Numbered from the stretch's first letter, positions 23,500 to 36,875 are shown. The stretch: DNA of 64,000 bases from Morinoia aosen (GCA_030386875.1 CM059567.1:87351130-87415129); one strand, 5' to 3'. Notes: a model not told the origin generated them from the sequence alone. Program-made: numbers and translations.

Positions 23500-23610
23500 G
23501 AATATTCTTTGTACTTCCTATGTGTTCAGCAATTAAGGGTATTCGCTACAAATATCCAACGGGATTGAGGTCAGGCGAGCGGCTAGGTCACGAAAGACAC
23601 TTGTTTGCCT
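23500..23610 (-). pseudogene. IS630-type transposase fragment
   Basis: Minus-strand reading gives PSRSPDLNPVGYL, stop, RIPLIAEHIG. This is the block before and at the third catalytic residue of Tc1/mariner-type transposases (W/R-P-S-x-S-P-D-L-N-P). Only about 35 codons can be followed. Confidence 0.5.
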
Positions 23611-23729
23611 ATTCGCGAGCCGTTTTCGTTAATTTTGTTATGAGTAGAGATTATTGTCCGACTGAATGGTCTACTTGCGCCAACCTTAGAATTTTGAAGT
23701 TTCCGGCGCAGGGAAGCTGGTTTTAACGA

Positions 23730-24084
23730 AAAAAGCGAGCGGGGGATATGAAATACAGATGGTAGAACTAAAGTTTAATAATATCACCAGAATATTTAAC
23801 AATGCCGGTAAATAAATAAATAATCGTGCAATGAAAAATAAATTAGGTGATGGAGAACGATGGTTTTCGTTCGATGGTTGCGTCGGAGACTCGGCCCGGA
23901 GTGTCGGAGCCGCTGTCGTGACTCCAGGCGCAAACCCCGCGCCTTCCGTTAGTGCACCTAGGTGAAACAAGTAGCGAAATTTAAATAAAAGGAGTAAATA
24001 CGAAGTATGATGATCTGACTTGCTTGGTGAATAAATCGGTTAAACACACCCAAACTAACCTCGATCTGCCATACCTACAAACAC
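23730..24084. other. No gene seen
   Basis: Includes a somewhat GC-rich patch near 23880-23950; no ORF or repeat is supported. Confidence 0.45.
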
Positions 24085-24320
24085 CGAAACTAAATTTACA
24101 CCCGCCGATCTGATCTCAAACACCGGAACTAAATTTACACCCACCGATCTGATCTGCACCTAAACCCATAAATAAACACACCCCGATCTGATCTGCACCT
24201 AAACCCATAAATAAACACACCCCGATCTGATCTACACCTAAACCCGTAAATAAACACACCCCGATCTGATCTACACCTAAACCCGTAAATAAACACACCC
24301 CGATCTGATCTACACCACCG
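24085..24320. repeat. 39-bp minisatellite
   Basis: At least four near-identical 39-bp units (CCGATCTGATCTRCACCTAA then ACCCRTAAATAAACACACC), preceded by one or two more diverged units. Because 39 is a multiple of three, the minus strand stays open as 13-residue repeats (GVCLFTGLGVDQI). This is probably incidental. Confidence 0.9.
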
Positions 24321-26437
24321 ATCTACTTCTAACTAGTTAATATATAGATTGATTACCCTAGGCGCTATTATTTAACAGGAGGGAACGGAACACTTCAATG
24401 AGCTTCAGCCGAACAATCTAATGCTTACTCACGACAGCACTGCGACTTACTGCTCTAATGACGAAGGGAAGTGTCTTCATGCGGTGAGTGTGGCGATGAT
24501 GACGGGTGCGCACTCGCGCCTCCTCCCATGCCGACCGTAGTGCGTCAACAAGACCAGAGCACACTGAATGGACGGACGGCGGAAGAAGCCGTGCCGGATG
24601 ATGAGGTAGCGGAGCGTCAGAGGTCCAGAAATTGAGGTGCAAGCGGTGAAGGCTGAAGATAGTCTGGTAATTTTGGGCGCAACAGATCTGAGGTTGGATT
24701 TGCCGACAGTGCTTCGAGAAAAAGTCAGTTGGCAGTGAATGAAATGTCGACAGCGTAAATCGCTATGCCGGTTGTAAGATATAGAATTGTCAACTGTACT
24801 ATTGAAGTGTTCGTAATTAAGTTATAAGGGTCTGCTCCCATATATCCGTACACATAAAAAGGCACTTTTTCGACAGGTTTCGCTCCGCTCTATTATCTGC
24901 TTCTAAGTGGAACTTTCCTTATTTCAATAATTATTCGGAGTATCCACACAACACGGAAAGAAAAACAGCAACACACCATAATGCTGCCTCCTCCATGCTA
25001 GACGTTGGGAATGGCGTACTTGTGATCATAAGTAGTCCCTGTTTTTTTCCAAACTTGATGAGCTTTGTTTAGGTGGAAAATATTTTTTTTCATTGGATCA
25101 TACAGCCAGATCCCAAAGCTCAATTCTCTGGTTAAGATGATCTTTTTCAAAAGCCGAATGATTCTTCACAGGCTTTGCTGCAAAAGAAGTTATGAAACAC
25201 TATGAAACACCCAGAACCGAAACACTTTGATGCAATTCTCTAGTAACCGATTTTTGACAAACGTGAACTCTCCCTAACTCCAGTTTTTTTTATAGGTAAG
25301 CATGTACGGATTGTATGAACTCATTTTTTACTACTGTATACAGCGCAGAGAGCGGCCAGCAATCTACCAGGAGATCCGACTCTTGACTTCTGCGTCTCGA
25401 TGCTTCCTAACTATTGCATCAAAAGTTGAGTGATTAATAACGGTGATTTATATAATCCAAACTTAAGCCAAAAACTTTCCTCCCGTACCCTTCTTTGTTT
25501 AGTTGATTTTTTTTTGTTGTGAATTAATTTCGTTATTTTTTAGATGAATATTCGGGTGCGTAAAAACTTTCTCTAAATTATTGTAATTTTTACCCAAAAT
25601 CAGAGGTATATTTTTTCAAACCACATCATCAACAGAGTTGTGTAGAAATTATGTTTAGGCACAAAAGGTTCAATCATTTCGCTATGCTTAACTACATTTG
25701 TGACTTGTTTAACCCCTCAATGCCCGGGTCTATACGGTCCTCTGTCGAAAATAGCTTCATTATATTGTGTATTTGTTAAATTGTTTTTTACCGAGTTTTT
25801 TGCAGTTCCATGTGAAGCGGCAGTTCATTCCTCATGCTTATATTGGCGACTACCTGACGTCAGTGCAAATTTGATGGTGGTGGTTGTCATAACGGTAGTC
25901 TTAGTCTAAAAATCCTTAAGTTAAAGGTTTAAGTAGTTACATTTTGTTTCCTCACCGTGATCCTGGCAGATCGATCATTTCTCTTTAATTTGAGAATAAA
26001 AAGTTTGTTAATCATTTTAGGGAAATAGTTGCAATGTCAGTTATATCTTCTATTTGAGAACAACTTAGCAACTTGAATTCGTAAAAACATTCCACCTAAG
26101 CAAATTTTATTTTTTGCGGAGGAACAAAAATCTTTTGGGAGGGGAAATTTTTGAGTCTCATACTAATTATTAACAATGTTGATTTAATGTTTCCTCTTAC
26201 TCTGCTTAGTGTAAGAAATTAAATGGTCTAACATGTCTCTCTCACCGATAAAATAACTAATAGTTATTATGCAGCTTGCATTTGTAAGTTGTTATTCACA
26301 ATTCGAACTTTTGATGCATTTGAATTTGAACCGTAGTAGATTAAAGGGTATTTAGGATTATTCAACCTCACTTTACGGTATTTGATTCGGCCTGTACGGT
26401 TATTTAATTAAGAGTCTCAGGCAGAATATATGATGTC
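24321..26437. other. No gene supported
   Basis: A GC-richer patch at 24420-24720 has short ORFs on both strands without recognised domains. The rest is AT-rich. A promoter or first exon near 24.5 kb is possible but cannot be supported from sequence alone. Confidence 0.45.
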
Positions 26438-26740
26438 TTGAGCTAAAGGTTAGGTAGGCCTTCCTTTCGTTAAAATATAATCGGTTTATTATTTTGTTAC
26501 AAATCAACTTTTTTCGGTTCACTGCAGCTGTTTTTCAGCACCAACTACTTTCTTCTTCAACATTTATCTTGACTCATAAACTTTATCTAAACTTGCTGTT
26601 TCTATGCACCTTGTGCATAGATTCCACGTTCCCTCATTTTCATACTAAATGATGCCTTCCTCCTTCCTTTCTTTGGATCGCCTTTGTTGTGGATAGGGAA
26701 GCTTAAATTAACATCTAATCTAATCTGTTATTTAAGAGAC
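26438..26740 (+). repeat. Dispersed repeat S, copy 1
   Basis: Matches 54803-55110 in the same orientation and 58905-59055 inverted. Landmarks are GAGCTAAAGGTTAGGTAGGC, CACTGC near GCTGTTTTTCAGCACC, ACTAAATGATGCCTTCC, CTTTCTTTGGA and CCTTTGTTGTGG. Size and lack of coding capacity would fit a SINE or an element 3' end; no tRNA-like head was found. Confidence 0.75.
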
Positions 26741-27646
26741 GTGGAATGGATCATTTCGTTTAGATATCCAGTACTTCATTTTTTCGAAATTTTGTTTTGA
26801 TAAATATGTTTTGGATAACAAAACTCATTGAATTATAAGCAATTTTTTCCCGAATATGTTATGTTACAAGCACTGAAATGAAAAATAATTGTAGTTTTTT
26901 GTACGCCATCATTTTCATATTAGTCATTCTTAATTTGAAGATGCTCAAGCATTCGCGCTTTCAAGTTTTCAATATCACTACCACACACGCAACTCGTAAA
27001 GAAGAGTGATAGAATATAAGTAAAACCTAGACTATTTACTAAGCCAATCATAAGAAATATGAACAAGGGCATGAGAAGGGTACTTAAAACAGAGCTGAAA
27101 AATCGAAAGCAAACTCAACACTATAATAATTTAATTGCGTTGGGATACACAGAACGGAAATCAAACAGCCACGAGAAGCCTAACTTGAAGAAGTAATTGA
27201 AAAAGGTAAAAATGCATCTGTCGTTGAGAACCTTCAGTGAGAAATTCTAGAAGTTGGCACCTCAATTTTGAATAAAACTTTCCTATCGCCGTTCAACTGC
27301 TGGCTGTCAGAGACATTCTCTAACAGGCAAAATTTTAAGGACCATCACTTTTAAATCAGGTGCCTTTTAACGACCTGAACTAAAGTTCGCTTCCGACACT
27401 TGATTAAAGTTACGAAACTTCTCCCTCCCTGCACATTTTCTCTGACTGGGAAAAACGAAACAAGTGTAATAAAATATTTCACATTCAATTCGGAGAGACC
27501 CAGCGCAAGGCCCGTCCGTATCGTGTTGCGACTTCTCACTCCTGTCTCCTTTTATTTTTTAGTTTCACTAAAAAATAAAATTCGTATAATACGTTCAAGA
27601 GTGTACCTTGCATTTTAATGTGTCGAAGCGCATAGTTAGCTGACCA
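26741..27646. other. No gene seen
   Basis: AT-rich DNA with short ORFs only, up to the hAT target site. Confidence 0.5.
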
Positions 27647-29237
27647 AAAGATAGCAGGGCTGCCACTCTAGATATTTTATAGCTAGATCTAGATGTTTTT
27701 GCTTAAGCCTAGATGTAAAATTTGGATCCTAGATATTAGCTACAAAATCTAGATAGTTTTTTCAGCGTGCTAGATATTTTCTAGCCAGAACTACAATCAA
27801 GATATGTATATGATATATTACTGTAAATTCACATTATGAATTCACTTTAGTGGTTGGTTACTACTTCATTCTTATTATATTTGTTAATTTGCTTAACCAA
27901 ATTGTCTGAATAGTGAACCAACCACATTCTGATCATGTTCTGTTCAGATTATGAACCACACCAAGACGGTTATTTTAATGTTTTTTTGCTGCCATAGTGT
28001 AATTTCTAATTGTGATCATATGGTTCATAAGCTAAAGCACACAATCTCCAATTGCAAAACTAGTGATGATGTCAAAAATCATGGAATAAAATGCACATAC
28101 ATTATCAAAAATGTACTGTGGCCTTATTTTAACGAAAGACTGACCAATGGTATAGGCAACAATGAGTTCAGTTTATTGTTGGATGGAAGCAATGATATTT
28201 CAGTTATGAAACTACTTGGTGTATGAGTTATATACTAGAGTTATGCATCTAATAAAGTGTAATCAACTTACTTAGTAATTGCAAAATTATTATAGAGTGA
28301 TGTAGATAGCGTTGTGACAGAATTAAAACAATTGTTGATAAGTCGGAATCTGAGGATTGATAATTGCAATGCAATAGAGACTGACAATACAAGTGTCATT
28401 GTTGGCATCAATAATGGAGTGTATGCCAAGTTCAAAGAAGGAAATTTATATTTAATAATAATGAGATGTGTATGCCTCTCATTCCAGCTTGCTATGTCCT
28501 ATACTTCCAGTGAATGTTTACCAAGGAACGTGGAATTTTTGATTGCAGAAACTCATAACAAGTTTGAGAAATTTTCTTAGACCATGCCAATACAATTAAC
28601 TTTATGATTCAATTAATATTGGTTCACATCCATTGAAAATTCCTTCAGCTTTCAAAACTCGATGGTAGTCCATTTTGAGGTTGCAAGACTAAGTGAAAAA
28701 TGCGGTACTGCTGATGTATTATTCAAAATATATTCTGATGAGAAATATCGCGCACTAACATATTTTTACACCCAATCTTAACAAAGGTGCAAAGAATTAA
28801 TGAGTTATTTGAACATAAAAATGTAGATAAGGCGAAATTATTGGATGAAATGCTGATGTTCTTTAAATCAGTTTTCACTAAATTAGTCCTTCCTACTTGC
28901 AATGCTGAGAGCTACTTGCTACGACTTGGAAGAACTACTAATTAGTTCTTCCTACTTGCAACACTTATGAAATTGAAGAACATTTGGATAATAATCCTTA
29001 TTGGGATAATTATCAGGATAATAAATATTTTATATAAAGATAAATATTCTAATGTAAGACAATTTATGATATAAATATTATTATGTGTTATTGTTTAACT
29101 AATTTATTATTAAATATAATTAATTTATTTTTATGTACATTTTTGGATGTTTTTTTTAAATCTAGATGTTTCTAGATATTTTTTGAGGTCAAACTAGATT
29201 ATTTTGTTCAAACATAAGTGGCAGCCCTGAAAGATAG
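27647..29237 (+). mobile_element. hAT element with exact 8-bp target duplication
   Basis: AAAGATAG at 27647-27654 is repeated at 29230-29237. The 1575-bp element between starts CAGGGCTGCCACT and ends with the complementary AGTGGCAGCCCTG, a perfect 13-bp inverted end. CTAGAT occurs seven times within about 130 bp of the left end and three times within about 75 bp of the right end. This matches the subterminal transposase-binding repeats typical of hAT elements. The internal gene is dead. Confidence 0.92.
27951..28930 (+). pseudogene. hAT transposase remnant
   Basis: Readable pieces lie in order. CDHMVHKLKHTISNCKTSDD opens the first, with an LLLDGSNDISVMKLLGV block that has the hAT D-x-S/T-x-D core (LVDESTD-like). 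A second phase from 28314 reads TELKQLLISRNLRIDNCNAI, then ETDNTSVIVGINNGVYAKFK and CVCLSFQLAMSYTSSECLPR (the expected CVCHS is changed). After a frameshift come EVARLSEKCGTADVLFKIYS and RINELFEHKNVDKAKLLDEM, ending near LVLPTCNAE. Order and motifs fit hAT transposases of the ZMYM/GTF2IRD2-like branch. It is shortened relative to full proteins (600 or more residues) and broken by stops. Confidence 0.8.
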
Positions 29238-32200
29238 CTCACACATAGTTTGATCCCTAGTATCGGGAGAAAGATCCACTCTCACAGAAGACTGGTAAAA
29301 AATGTTAGAGTTGGAGTTGTTCTGAGCAATCATACGATATCGGGCGCGGATGCATAAAAACCCTCTCATTTTTAAATTACAATCATATCTGTCATGAAAC
29401 TGTAACCGTTTCTGCGAGGGTATCCAGTGGAACTTGTCCCTACGCAACTCGAATTAACTTCAAGCCTCGATTTTACCTGCATACTATGGAAGATTGAGAT
29501 TGAATGTTTGCACATTCATTTGAGAATTTTTCATTTTTGACCATACACACATAACAACTTCTTCCAAAATAATGTCTCTTCTAAAAGTGTTTCTCCGCGT
29601 ATAAAGAATACATCTGCGGCCTACGAATTAATATGACAAAAAGCTAATGTAAAATTTACTTCGAAATTATATGACGGAGCTGTAGTCTGAAGTAAGAATT
29701 AATGAGATACAAACGATCGTGCTGAAGACTAAGATCGCTGAAAATAATTGCGGCCATAAAGTCTTTTACGAAATTAAACTTCACAATAAAAACGATTAAG
29801 TCATCGAACTACTCCTCTATCGCAAAAAAAAAAACAAGCAAAGAACTTAAGGGGAAAAAATCGTCTGAATTTTATTTTTAGCCTCCTCTGAGCTAGCGTA
29901 CGCTTGAGGTTTGAATAAGAATTGTGCTGCACTCGCGCGCGCCGCTCCAAGTTTCAGAGATGATGTAATACGGGACAGTGTGGTAAATTTTCTAGGATAT
30001 AGTGCCTACGTTATTTAACCATCCTCGCTAGAGTGCCTGCAGGAGCTCGTCATTCAGGAAATATGGCGGGCAGGAGCCATTCAAAATTTTACTGAAAGCT
30101 CATAGCTTCCGCAAGGGAGTGCTCTGCATAGACGAGGCGTCGTCAGTATACCGGATTTGTTTATGACTTAGCAATCTTGGAGACTCCGAAGCTACCCACC
30201 TCAAAATCAACGAATTTTTGCAGCATGAAAGTGTGATTAGTGTGTGTGTGCGTTCCTTTTTTTTCCTTGTCATTTCATATTTTGTATAATACGTTTTACA
30301 GCTAGCTTTTAACAAAATATATTTTTAAATTTTCAAACACTGTTTCAGAAGCTCATTTTGCAATCTGTTGGTACTAGGGTTTAGGTGTTTTAACCACAAC
30401 CTTTGATTGTGTTATGGAATAGAAATTACATGAACAGAAGTAACTCGAAAATTTTGCAGTCGAAGCATGTCGCTTTGGGAATATTCTCTCGATGACACAT
30501 ATGATAATTTAAACCAAATAGGTGATATGTGATTTCTGCATCAATATTTTTCATTCAGAACCTCGTGCATAATGTTTTAAATGTATTTCCTGAGAATGGA
30601 ATTGTTTGGTACCTATTTTTGTGAGAGAGAAGCGAACATTTCTTAGCTCCTTCTTTGGCGTACACCTTTAAAATTTATTTGAACCTTCGAAATAAATTTA
30701 GGGCAAAGTGCTGTACTCATAATTCAATTTTTATCCATATTCGGTTTTGACGGTAGAAAATAAAATGTCAATATTTCTCTTAAGACGATACTATGATCGT
30801 GTCAATGTCTACAATCTTCAGCAATTGTTGTGTACGTCCGCCTGTTTCTGGGCGAAGTGCAGCAGTCAGCATCTACGCGCAAGTGGGGAGAAGTTTGGTC
30901 CTTTTCCTTTGAATGGAGAACAAAACAACGGATGTTTTTGTACTCGATGCTCCTCCTTAATTGAGTCGACAACAGTCTCCGACTGCTCGGTGTTCTGCTG
31001 AGCGCTAGATTTGTGCGTGTTTTTCTCTTTTCATTTGACAAGAGGCCTGCAAGCTCATCTTTCCGGTTTCGAAATTTTGTTCATTAATCTGTCCTCCAAG
31101 GGTGGTTCACCAAAAAAGTATTGTACTCAGAATTTTAGCCTTGGCTCTAAAAATACAACACTGTTACTTCTGCAAAAAAAAAATCTGCTGAACTGTCTCG
31201 AATGCGCCTAACTTCGAGACACGATAGTGAGCAGAGAAACTTCCTGAGTAGCAAAACCTCCGGCCTAGAGGCGCTTGAGACATGCCTTGGCATCGCTGTG
31301 ACCACGAGCGGGGATTTTTATAGGAGTTATTTCATGCTGAAAAAATGTTAAACAATTGCTGGAATTTTTATTTAACATTTCTTGATTTTGACAAACGATA
31401 CAAATATACAAATAAAACTAACACTTTCTGTTCAATCACAAAATAAACTGTAGAATACGGTTAAGGAATCTTTTTCCTTGTGTTGGAGATGATTACGAAC
31501 AGCCACCGGAGAGAGGAAAATACTTGCGAAAGTAAACAACAGTTTCGCTGCGTTTAAGTAAAACTAGTTATGATAAATAGGCCCAAACGCAATGCTCTGA
31601 CATATAAGGAGTAATTTGTAAAGGATCCTTGACGTTCATGATGGTGCTCACTCTACTCTGAAATTTGAGGAATATGTGCAGTCGTGTTGTCTCCAGCAGC
31701 ACGTGATGATGAGCGCGTGAGAACAAAGCGAGGTCGCAAGCAGAGTCAATGTGCTCTGTTTAATCGTGCACAGAGAGTGATTGTCCAACAAATGCAGCTT
31801 AATGTTGTTTTGTCTTCTTTGATTAAAGTCCAATCTATGGTCAGAAGAAACACCTTAACTGACACTACACAACCTTGTCTCATTTCTGAACTCTTAATTT
31901 GAAATAATAGTTTCACACTCCGCATCAAAAATAGTTCTTAAACCTCTTGACCAGGGGTCAAAGGTTAAAATAATTTACGTTGTCACCGCAGGACAGCTCC
32001 TAACACAATTTTCTTGAAGACTCGCCTTTGTCCCGCGCTGTTTTTGCTCGCTGATATTCAAAAGTTACATTGAAGATTTCAGTCAGAAATATCAGCACTG
32101 GGTTTAGCCCAGTGAACAAAAGAACTTTCGCCACCTGCTGTTGTGCTACGATGGCATACTCATGCTATTTGAAAATCTAGTCATTAACCAGGAATTTTTA

Positions 32201-33223
32201 ACAGTTCCTCTACGAGGAACTCTGACGTTCTACGAATATTGACGACAGTTTCTTGAAAGTCAATGAAGCTGACAGACAAGCCCTTCACCATTTGGCACGC
32301 AGCTCTACGAGTTTTTGTTGAGTACATTTTTTTCGTAACATCGCCTTATTTGGAAACCAACCTCGTCCTCAATTCGAGCATATACTGCACAATCCATCCT
32401 CTGTATGACAACGTCGGGTGAGATATCACTCAAATTGGGCAGAATTATTAGTCTCTCGCTTGCTGTCACGCATGAACCTTCCACAAGATTTCAGTAATTC
32501 ACAATTCCTGGTATCGGGCTCTCGCGTTTCGTCTGAAATCTTGAAAAATAAAAAAAAATGTGGCCTGACTGAATTTGCTTTAGACACTTCAATATTTATT
32601 CATTCATATCACCGGCGTGTTCCTTCATTTAATGCAATAAGCACTGCTGTAACTTTCCTCTTCTATCCCAGTTTGATATTATTATAATTCTCCTATGCTT
32701 CCAAAAAATTTTTTCCCAATGGTGATGGCTAATAGAGGACTTAACAGAAATACTCTGCCCATTGGGTCTCCAGCTGCCTCCCGTGGCCAGTGATTCTCCA
32801 ATTTGTCATCGCTAGACACGTCGCGATTTTCTGTCCGCTTAATTGCCTCTGAGGATCCTGGTGATTTGTGATACAATTTTTTCCAGTTCTATCTTTCCAG
32901 TTAGCTCAGTTGTGAAACTTAACAAATAAAGCCTTTGTGCTCTGTGTCAGCTGCGTGATACCTTCCTAATTTCACACTCATGTAAAGGCCTTTCGACCTA
33001 CGATAAATTTTGACCTCCGAAAGCAATGATCAAAAAGTAGTGAGAGTGGGTACTTCTGGCCGCATGCATCCCGTGAATCCACTTCTGTTTTCCGTTGACC
33101 TTCACATCGGGAAGTTTGTACAATCAAAATTGCCGTAAGCGATTTTTAATCGCATTAAACTTCGTCATAGCAAAAGTAAAATTGTAAAGGCGTTTGGAGA
33201 GAAGATGCAGAAGTGAATATATA
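29238..33223. other. 4 kb without a supported gene
   Basis: AT-rich, with a GC-richer patch at 29890-30060 (GCGCGCGCCGC) and short ORFs only. One minus-strand stretch at 32700-32870 reads YHKSPGSSEAIKRTENRDVS and has protein-like composition next to an ACCAG acceptor-like site, but it is too short to call. Confidence 0.45.
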
Positions 33224-35094
33224 TACAGGGTATTTTTTTTTACTTTGAACAAACTTCGAACTTTGGTACAAAAACTCAAAATAAATCGATTTTCATGAAT
33301 GACAAAATGTCCAAAACTCTTTAGTTTTCGAGTTATGGCGTCGCAAAGCATGTTTAGAAGTGCATGTTATAACTGGGCCGCACACCAATTGTTATTTAAA
33401 GTTGTTAGTTTTCGAAATTGTCGAATACAATTACAGCATTTTTCCTCATTTCATTATGGGTTATCCATTCCATGTAATCAACGACAAGATTTCAAGATGC
33501 AATGTGAAACTGAAATAATGAAATAAAATTTATTATTAACAAACTACATTACTGGAACGCACGTGTTGTAGTATCAGTTCGCCATTTGTTGACACGCCGT
33601 TGCACTGTGACCAAGGAAAGATTTACCAATGCTGAGAAGGCAGACATGCATTTGATTTATGGAGCTGCAGGCGGAAATGCTAGGCTCGCTCTGAGGATGT
33701 ACAGAGAAAGGTTTCCTAGGCGCGAAGTGCCTGATTTCCGGTATTTTGCTACTCTGCATACGAGATTGCGTGACACCGGCAGCTTCAACGTTAACAGAGG
33801 GAATGCTGGGCGCGGCCATCATCCACAGGAGGATAGACTTGTGGAATACTTTGAGCAACATCCACGAACCAGCACTCGTGCAGCTGCTCAACGTCTTGGC
33901 TTGCGAAACCATACTACTGTGTGGAGGGCACTACATCGTCAGCAATTACATCCGTACCATTTCCAAAGAGTGCAAGGGCTCATGCCAGGTGATTTTGAAC
34001 CTCGTATGCTGTTTTGCCAGTGGTTAATGCAACAGGAAAGAATGAATCGCGGGTTCTCAAAACTTATTCTCTTCACAGATGAAGCTTATTTCTGTCGTGA
34101 TGGGGTTTTCAACCGTCAGAATAATCATTACTGGGCTGGAAATAACCCTCATGTTATTCAGCCTAATAGTCACCAGCACAGATTTAGTGTCAACGTGTGG
34201 GCAGGCATTATTGGCAATAATTCAATTGGTCCGTACCTATTACCTTCTCTCACGGGACCTGCGTACACCATCTTCCTACGCGAAGTTTTGCCTGGACTAC
34301 TGGAGAACGTGCCCTTGGAGACACGCAGGCGAATGTGGTTCCAGCATGACGGAGCGCCAGCACATTACTTTCGTGAAACACGTCTGTTCCTGAATAACCA
34401 ATTTCAAAACCGATGGATTGGCAGAGGTGCTCCTGTAGCATGGCCAGCTAGGTCGCCTGATTTGACGCCACTGGATTTCTTCTTGTGGGGAACCATGAAG
34501 GACCTCGTGTATGCCACTCCTGGTTGAATCGGAACAGGATCTGGTTGGACGCAGTGTGGACTCAGCTGGCCGTATTACGGAAATGCCTGGCGTGTTTCAA
34601 TCTGTAAGGCGCTCACTGGCTGTTAGATGTCGTAAATGTGTTGAAGTTCATGGAGGCCATTTCGAGTAACTGTTGTAATAAAACTGTATTCAAGTTTGTT
34701 CTTGCGTTAAAGTTCTTACATTAAAGTTTGTATTGATTATGTTTTTTACCTGTGTCCTGCAATGCTTACTGATTAATGGTTAGCTTACATGATAATAATT
34801 GATAATTACTCATTTAGGACAATTTATTATTATTTGTAAAACGTGTACACGCAAATTTCATTGTGAAATTACAAAAATACTACATTAGTGGGGCCCAAAA
34901 ACCCCTTTAACTATCAAAGGTAGCGCTAAAAATGGTGCGCGCGTGCAATCCTACTTGAAGTTCTAATATTCTTCAAGTAACTATAACTCGAAAACTAAAG
35001 AGTTTTGGACATTTTGTCATTCATGAAAATCGATTTATTTTGAGTTTTTGTACCTAAGTTCGAAGTTTGTTCAAAGTAAAAAAAACACCCTGTA
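33224..35094 (+). mobile_element. DD41D IS630-type element, copy A (nearly intact)
   Basis: TA at 33224-33225 and 35093-35094 flank an 1867-bp element with inverted ends of about 110 bp (33226-33336 and 34983-35092), starting CAGGGTATTTTTTTTTACTT and ending with its near-complement ACACCCTG. One transposase gene fills the centre. Long, well-preserved ends and a single frameshift in the gene suggest recent activity. Copies B and C are a related but distinct subfamily with their own ends. Confidence 0.93.
33586..34669 (+). pseudogene. DD41D transposase with one C-terminal frameshift
   Basis: The main open phase is 33586-34527. It starts at TTG; the first in-frame ATG is at 33647, so the true start is uncertain. 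The N-terminus (ADMHLIYGAAGGNARLALRM) matches the DUF4817-type domain of insect transposon proteins, followed by a helix-turn-helix (STRAAAQRLGLRNHTTVWRA). Catalytic core: LILFTDEAYF (first Asp), WFQHDGAPAHY (second Asp) and SPDLTPLDFFLWG (third Asp). There are 41 residues between the second and third Asp, the DD41D spacing of rosa/VISITOR-type elements. After YATP an extra G at about 34521 shifts the phase; the remaining 50 or so codons to TAA at 34667 stay open in the new phase. This is the only lesion seen. Confidence 0.88.
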
Positions 35095-36335
35095 TAATGT
35101 GTACACTCGAAAAATCCTTATTATAAATAGGCTCATCATTATTAGCGCTGACTACTGTCGAGTAGTTCGTGATGGACGGACTAAGCATTTCACGGCCGCT
35201 TAATGCAGTTCGGGAATACGTGTGGGCAGAGCTCTGCGTCTGGTACTAGCTTCCTTTAGTTTTCTGCATTATGTTACTGTGCATATAACTCATCCCTGAT
35301 CTCCTTTAAAAAACTTTCGAGAACTGATAGGTTCCAGATCTTTGTTAGGAGAATCCTTCTGATGGTGGAACGTTGTCTTCAGCTCATACGTATTGACTCA
35401 AGTCGAATCCAAGTTCCTTCTTAACTTATTTACGACATTATCAGATATTCGTTCGTAGGTAAGCCTGATGCATTAATTTTATGCCCCTAATTTCCATCAT
35501 CCAAAACACCCTACGAATTTTTGCATCCGGGAAATTTCGTACAGTGGAAATTATCGAATACAGAAACGTCTCTTCTGCGGCATTATATTTTTGAGTAACC
35601 ATGCATCTATGACAAATATGTAACTGGATTAAGTTCTGAACACACGGGGTCTAGTTACCGAAAGAACAGAAAAGCTACAGAGCTTGTTAGGGCACGTGGT
35701 GTACGAAAATTATTTAACTTGTTCTAGTAGCTCTGCCTTGCTTGATTCATTCACATTGACGAAACTCTATAAAAAGGAATGATGTTCTCGGTCATTGCAA
35801 CTACATAGAAACCGAAGTAAACTCATACGTCCTCGCTATAACAAAACCCGTTCTCAATACATTATTCACTTCATTAGAAGTAGGCTTAAAACTCGATGCC
35901 TTTTAACGGCAGTGAGAAAAACTACCAGGGAACATTTGAATAGAGTGTTAGATGTTATTTCTTATCTAGCTATTAACGAAGCAAACTGTTAAGAAATACC
36001 TGTCTTATCTATGTTGAAGAAATTGAAAATAATTAGCCAATAATTCATAAATTAATTTAATCCTAACTCTATAATTGAAAATGCAGTTTTCATTCATAAC
36101 AATACTTAATATCAGGAATTAACGTAAATATTATCCTCTCAAGCCAAACATATATTCGATCACTAAGGTATGCGTTTTAGTGAAGTATTTTAAATCATTA
36201 TAAGAGCCATAAAAAAATTCCATTAAATGCCCAAGTAGTCATCAATTAAGTTGAGCCCGCAAAATTTTATATACCTGTTTCTTGTCATTGATACAAATAA
36301 TTTTTTTATTTATGTATTCCTGCCAGAAGTAATGA
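35095..36335. other. No gene seen
   Basis: AT-rich DNA; short ORFs only. Confidence 0.5.
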
Positions 36336-36551
36336 ATCTTTTCCAGATAAGCCCCGCCACTATAGAGCGACACATACCTGTAAGTTCATCCGCTAGTAAC
36401 TTTCGAAATAATGCACCTATCGACTTCAAATGCATCGTAAACGAAAGATTAGAACATTCTTTCGCTTGAGATTAATTTGAAGTCGAAAGGGGCATTATTT
36501 CGAAACTTACGAGCTGGTGATCTTATGTGTTGCATTAGTGGCGGGACTTAT

Positions 36552-36872
36552 TGTTCCGGCCCTTTTCTATAATAGGCCGCAAACAAACGCGGATGGGATT
36601 CGGGAGTGACGAGCAGCAACGTGATACACAGTTTATTGATACTTCAGAGTAGATACAGCATTGATAGTTTGCAAGAATCAGAGAGCTCCGACGATAGCCG
36701 CTGGTACAAGTCTTCTACAACGCATCTGTGACCTTATACAAGTGCTCTGCGATGGTAACGCATCTGCTACTGGCCAGTGATGGCTCTGTCTAATGTGATC
36801 ACCACGACAGCTGGCCGACAATGAACGACGATATCTCTCACCGACTCTATTTATATAGGAGGCGGCCGCACA
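36552..36872 (-). repeat. 3' LTR (321 bp)
   Basis: On the minus strand it starts TGTGCGGCCGCCTCC and ends GGGCCGGAACA. It has the same bases as 46613-46933 as far as can be read. It contains an AATAAA poly(A) signal (36632-36637, minus strand). Confidence 0.95.
36632..36637 (-). terminator. LTR poly(A) signal AATAAA
   Basis: Canonical AATAAA on the minus strand within the 3' LTR, about 235 nt from its start; it would end the element's transcript. Confidence 0.6.
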
Positions 36873-36875
36873 TAT

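Noticed and set aside
24116..24298. 60-codon minus-strand ORF of 13-residue repeats
   Set aside because: By-product of a 39-bp minisatellite that keeps the phase open.
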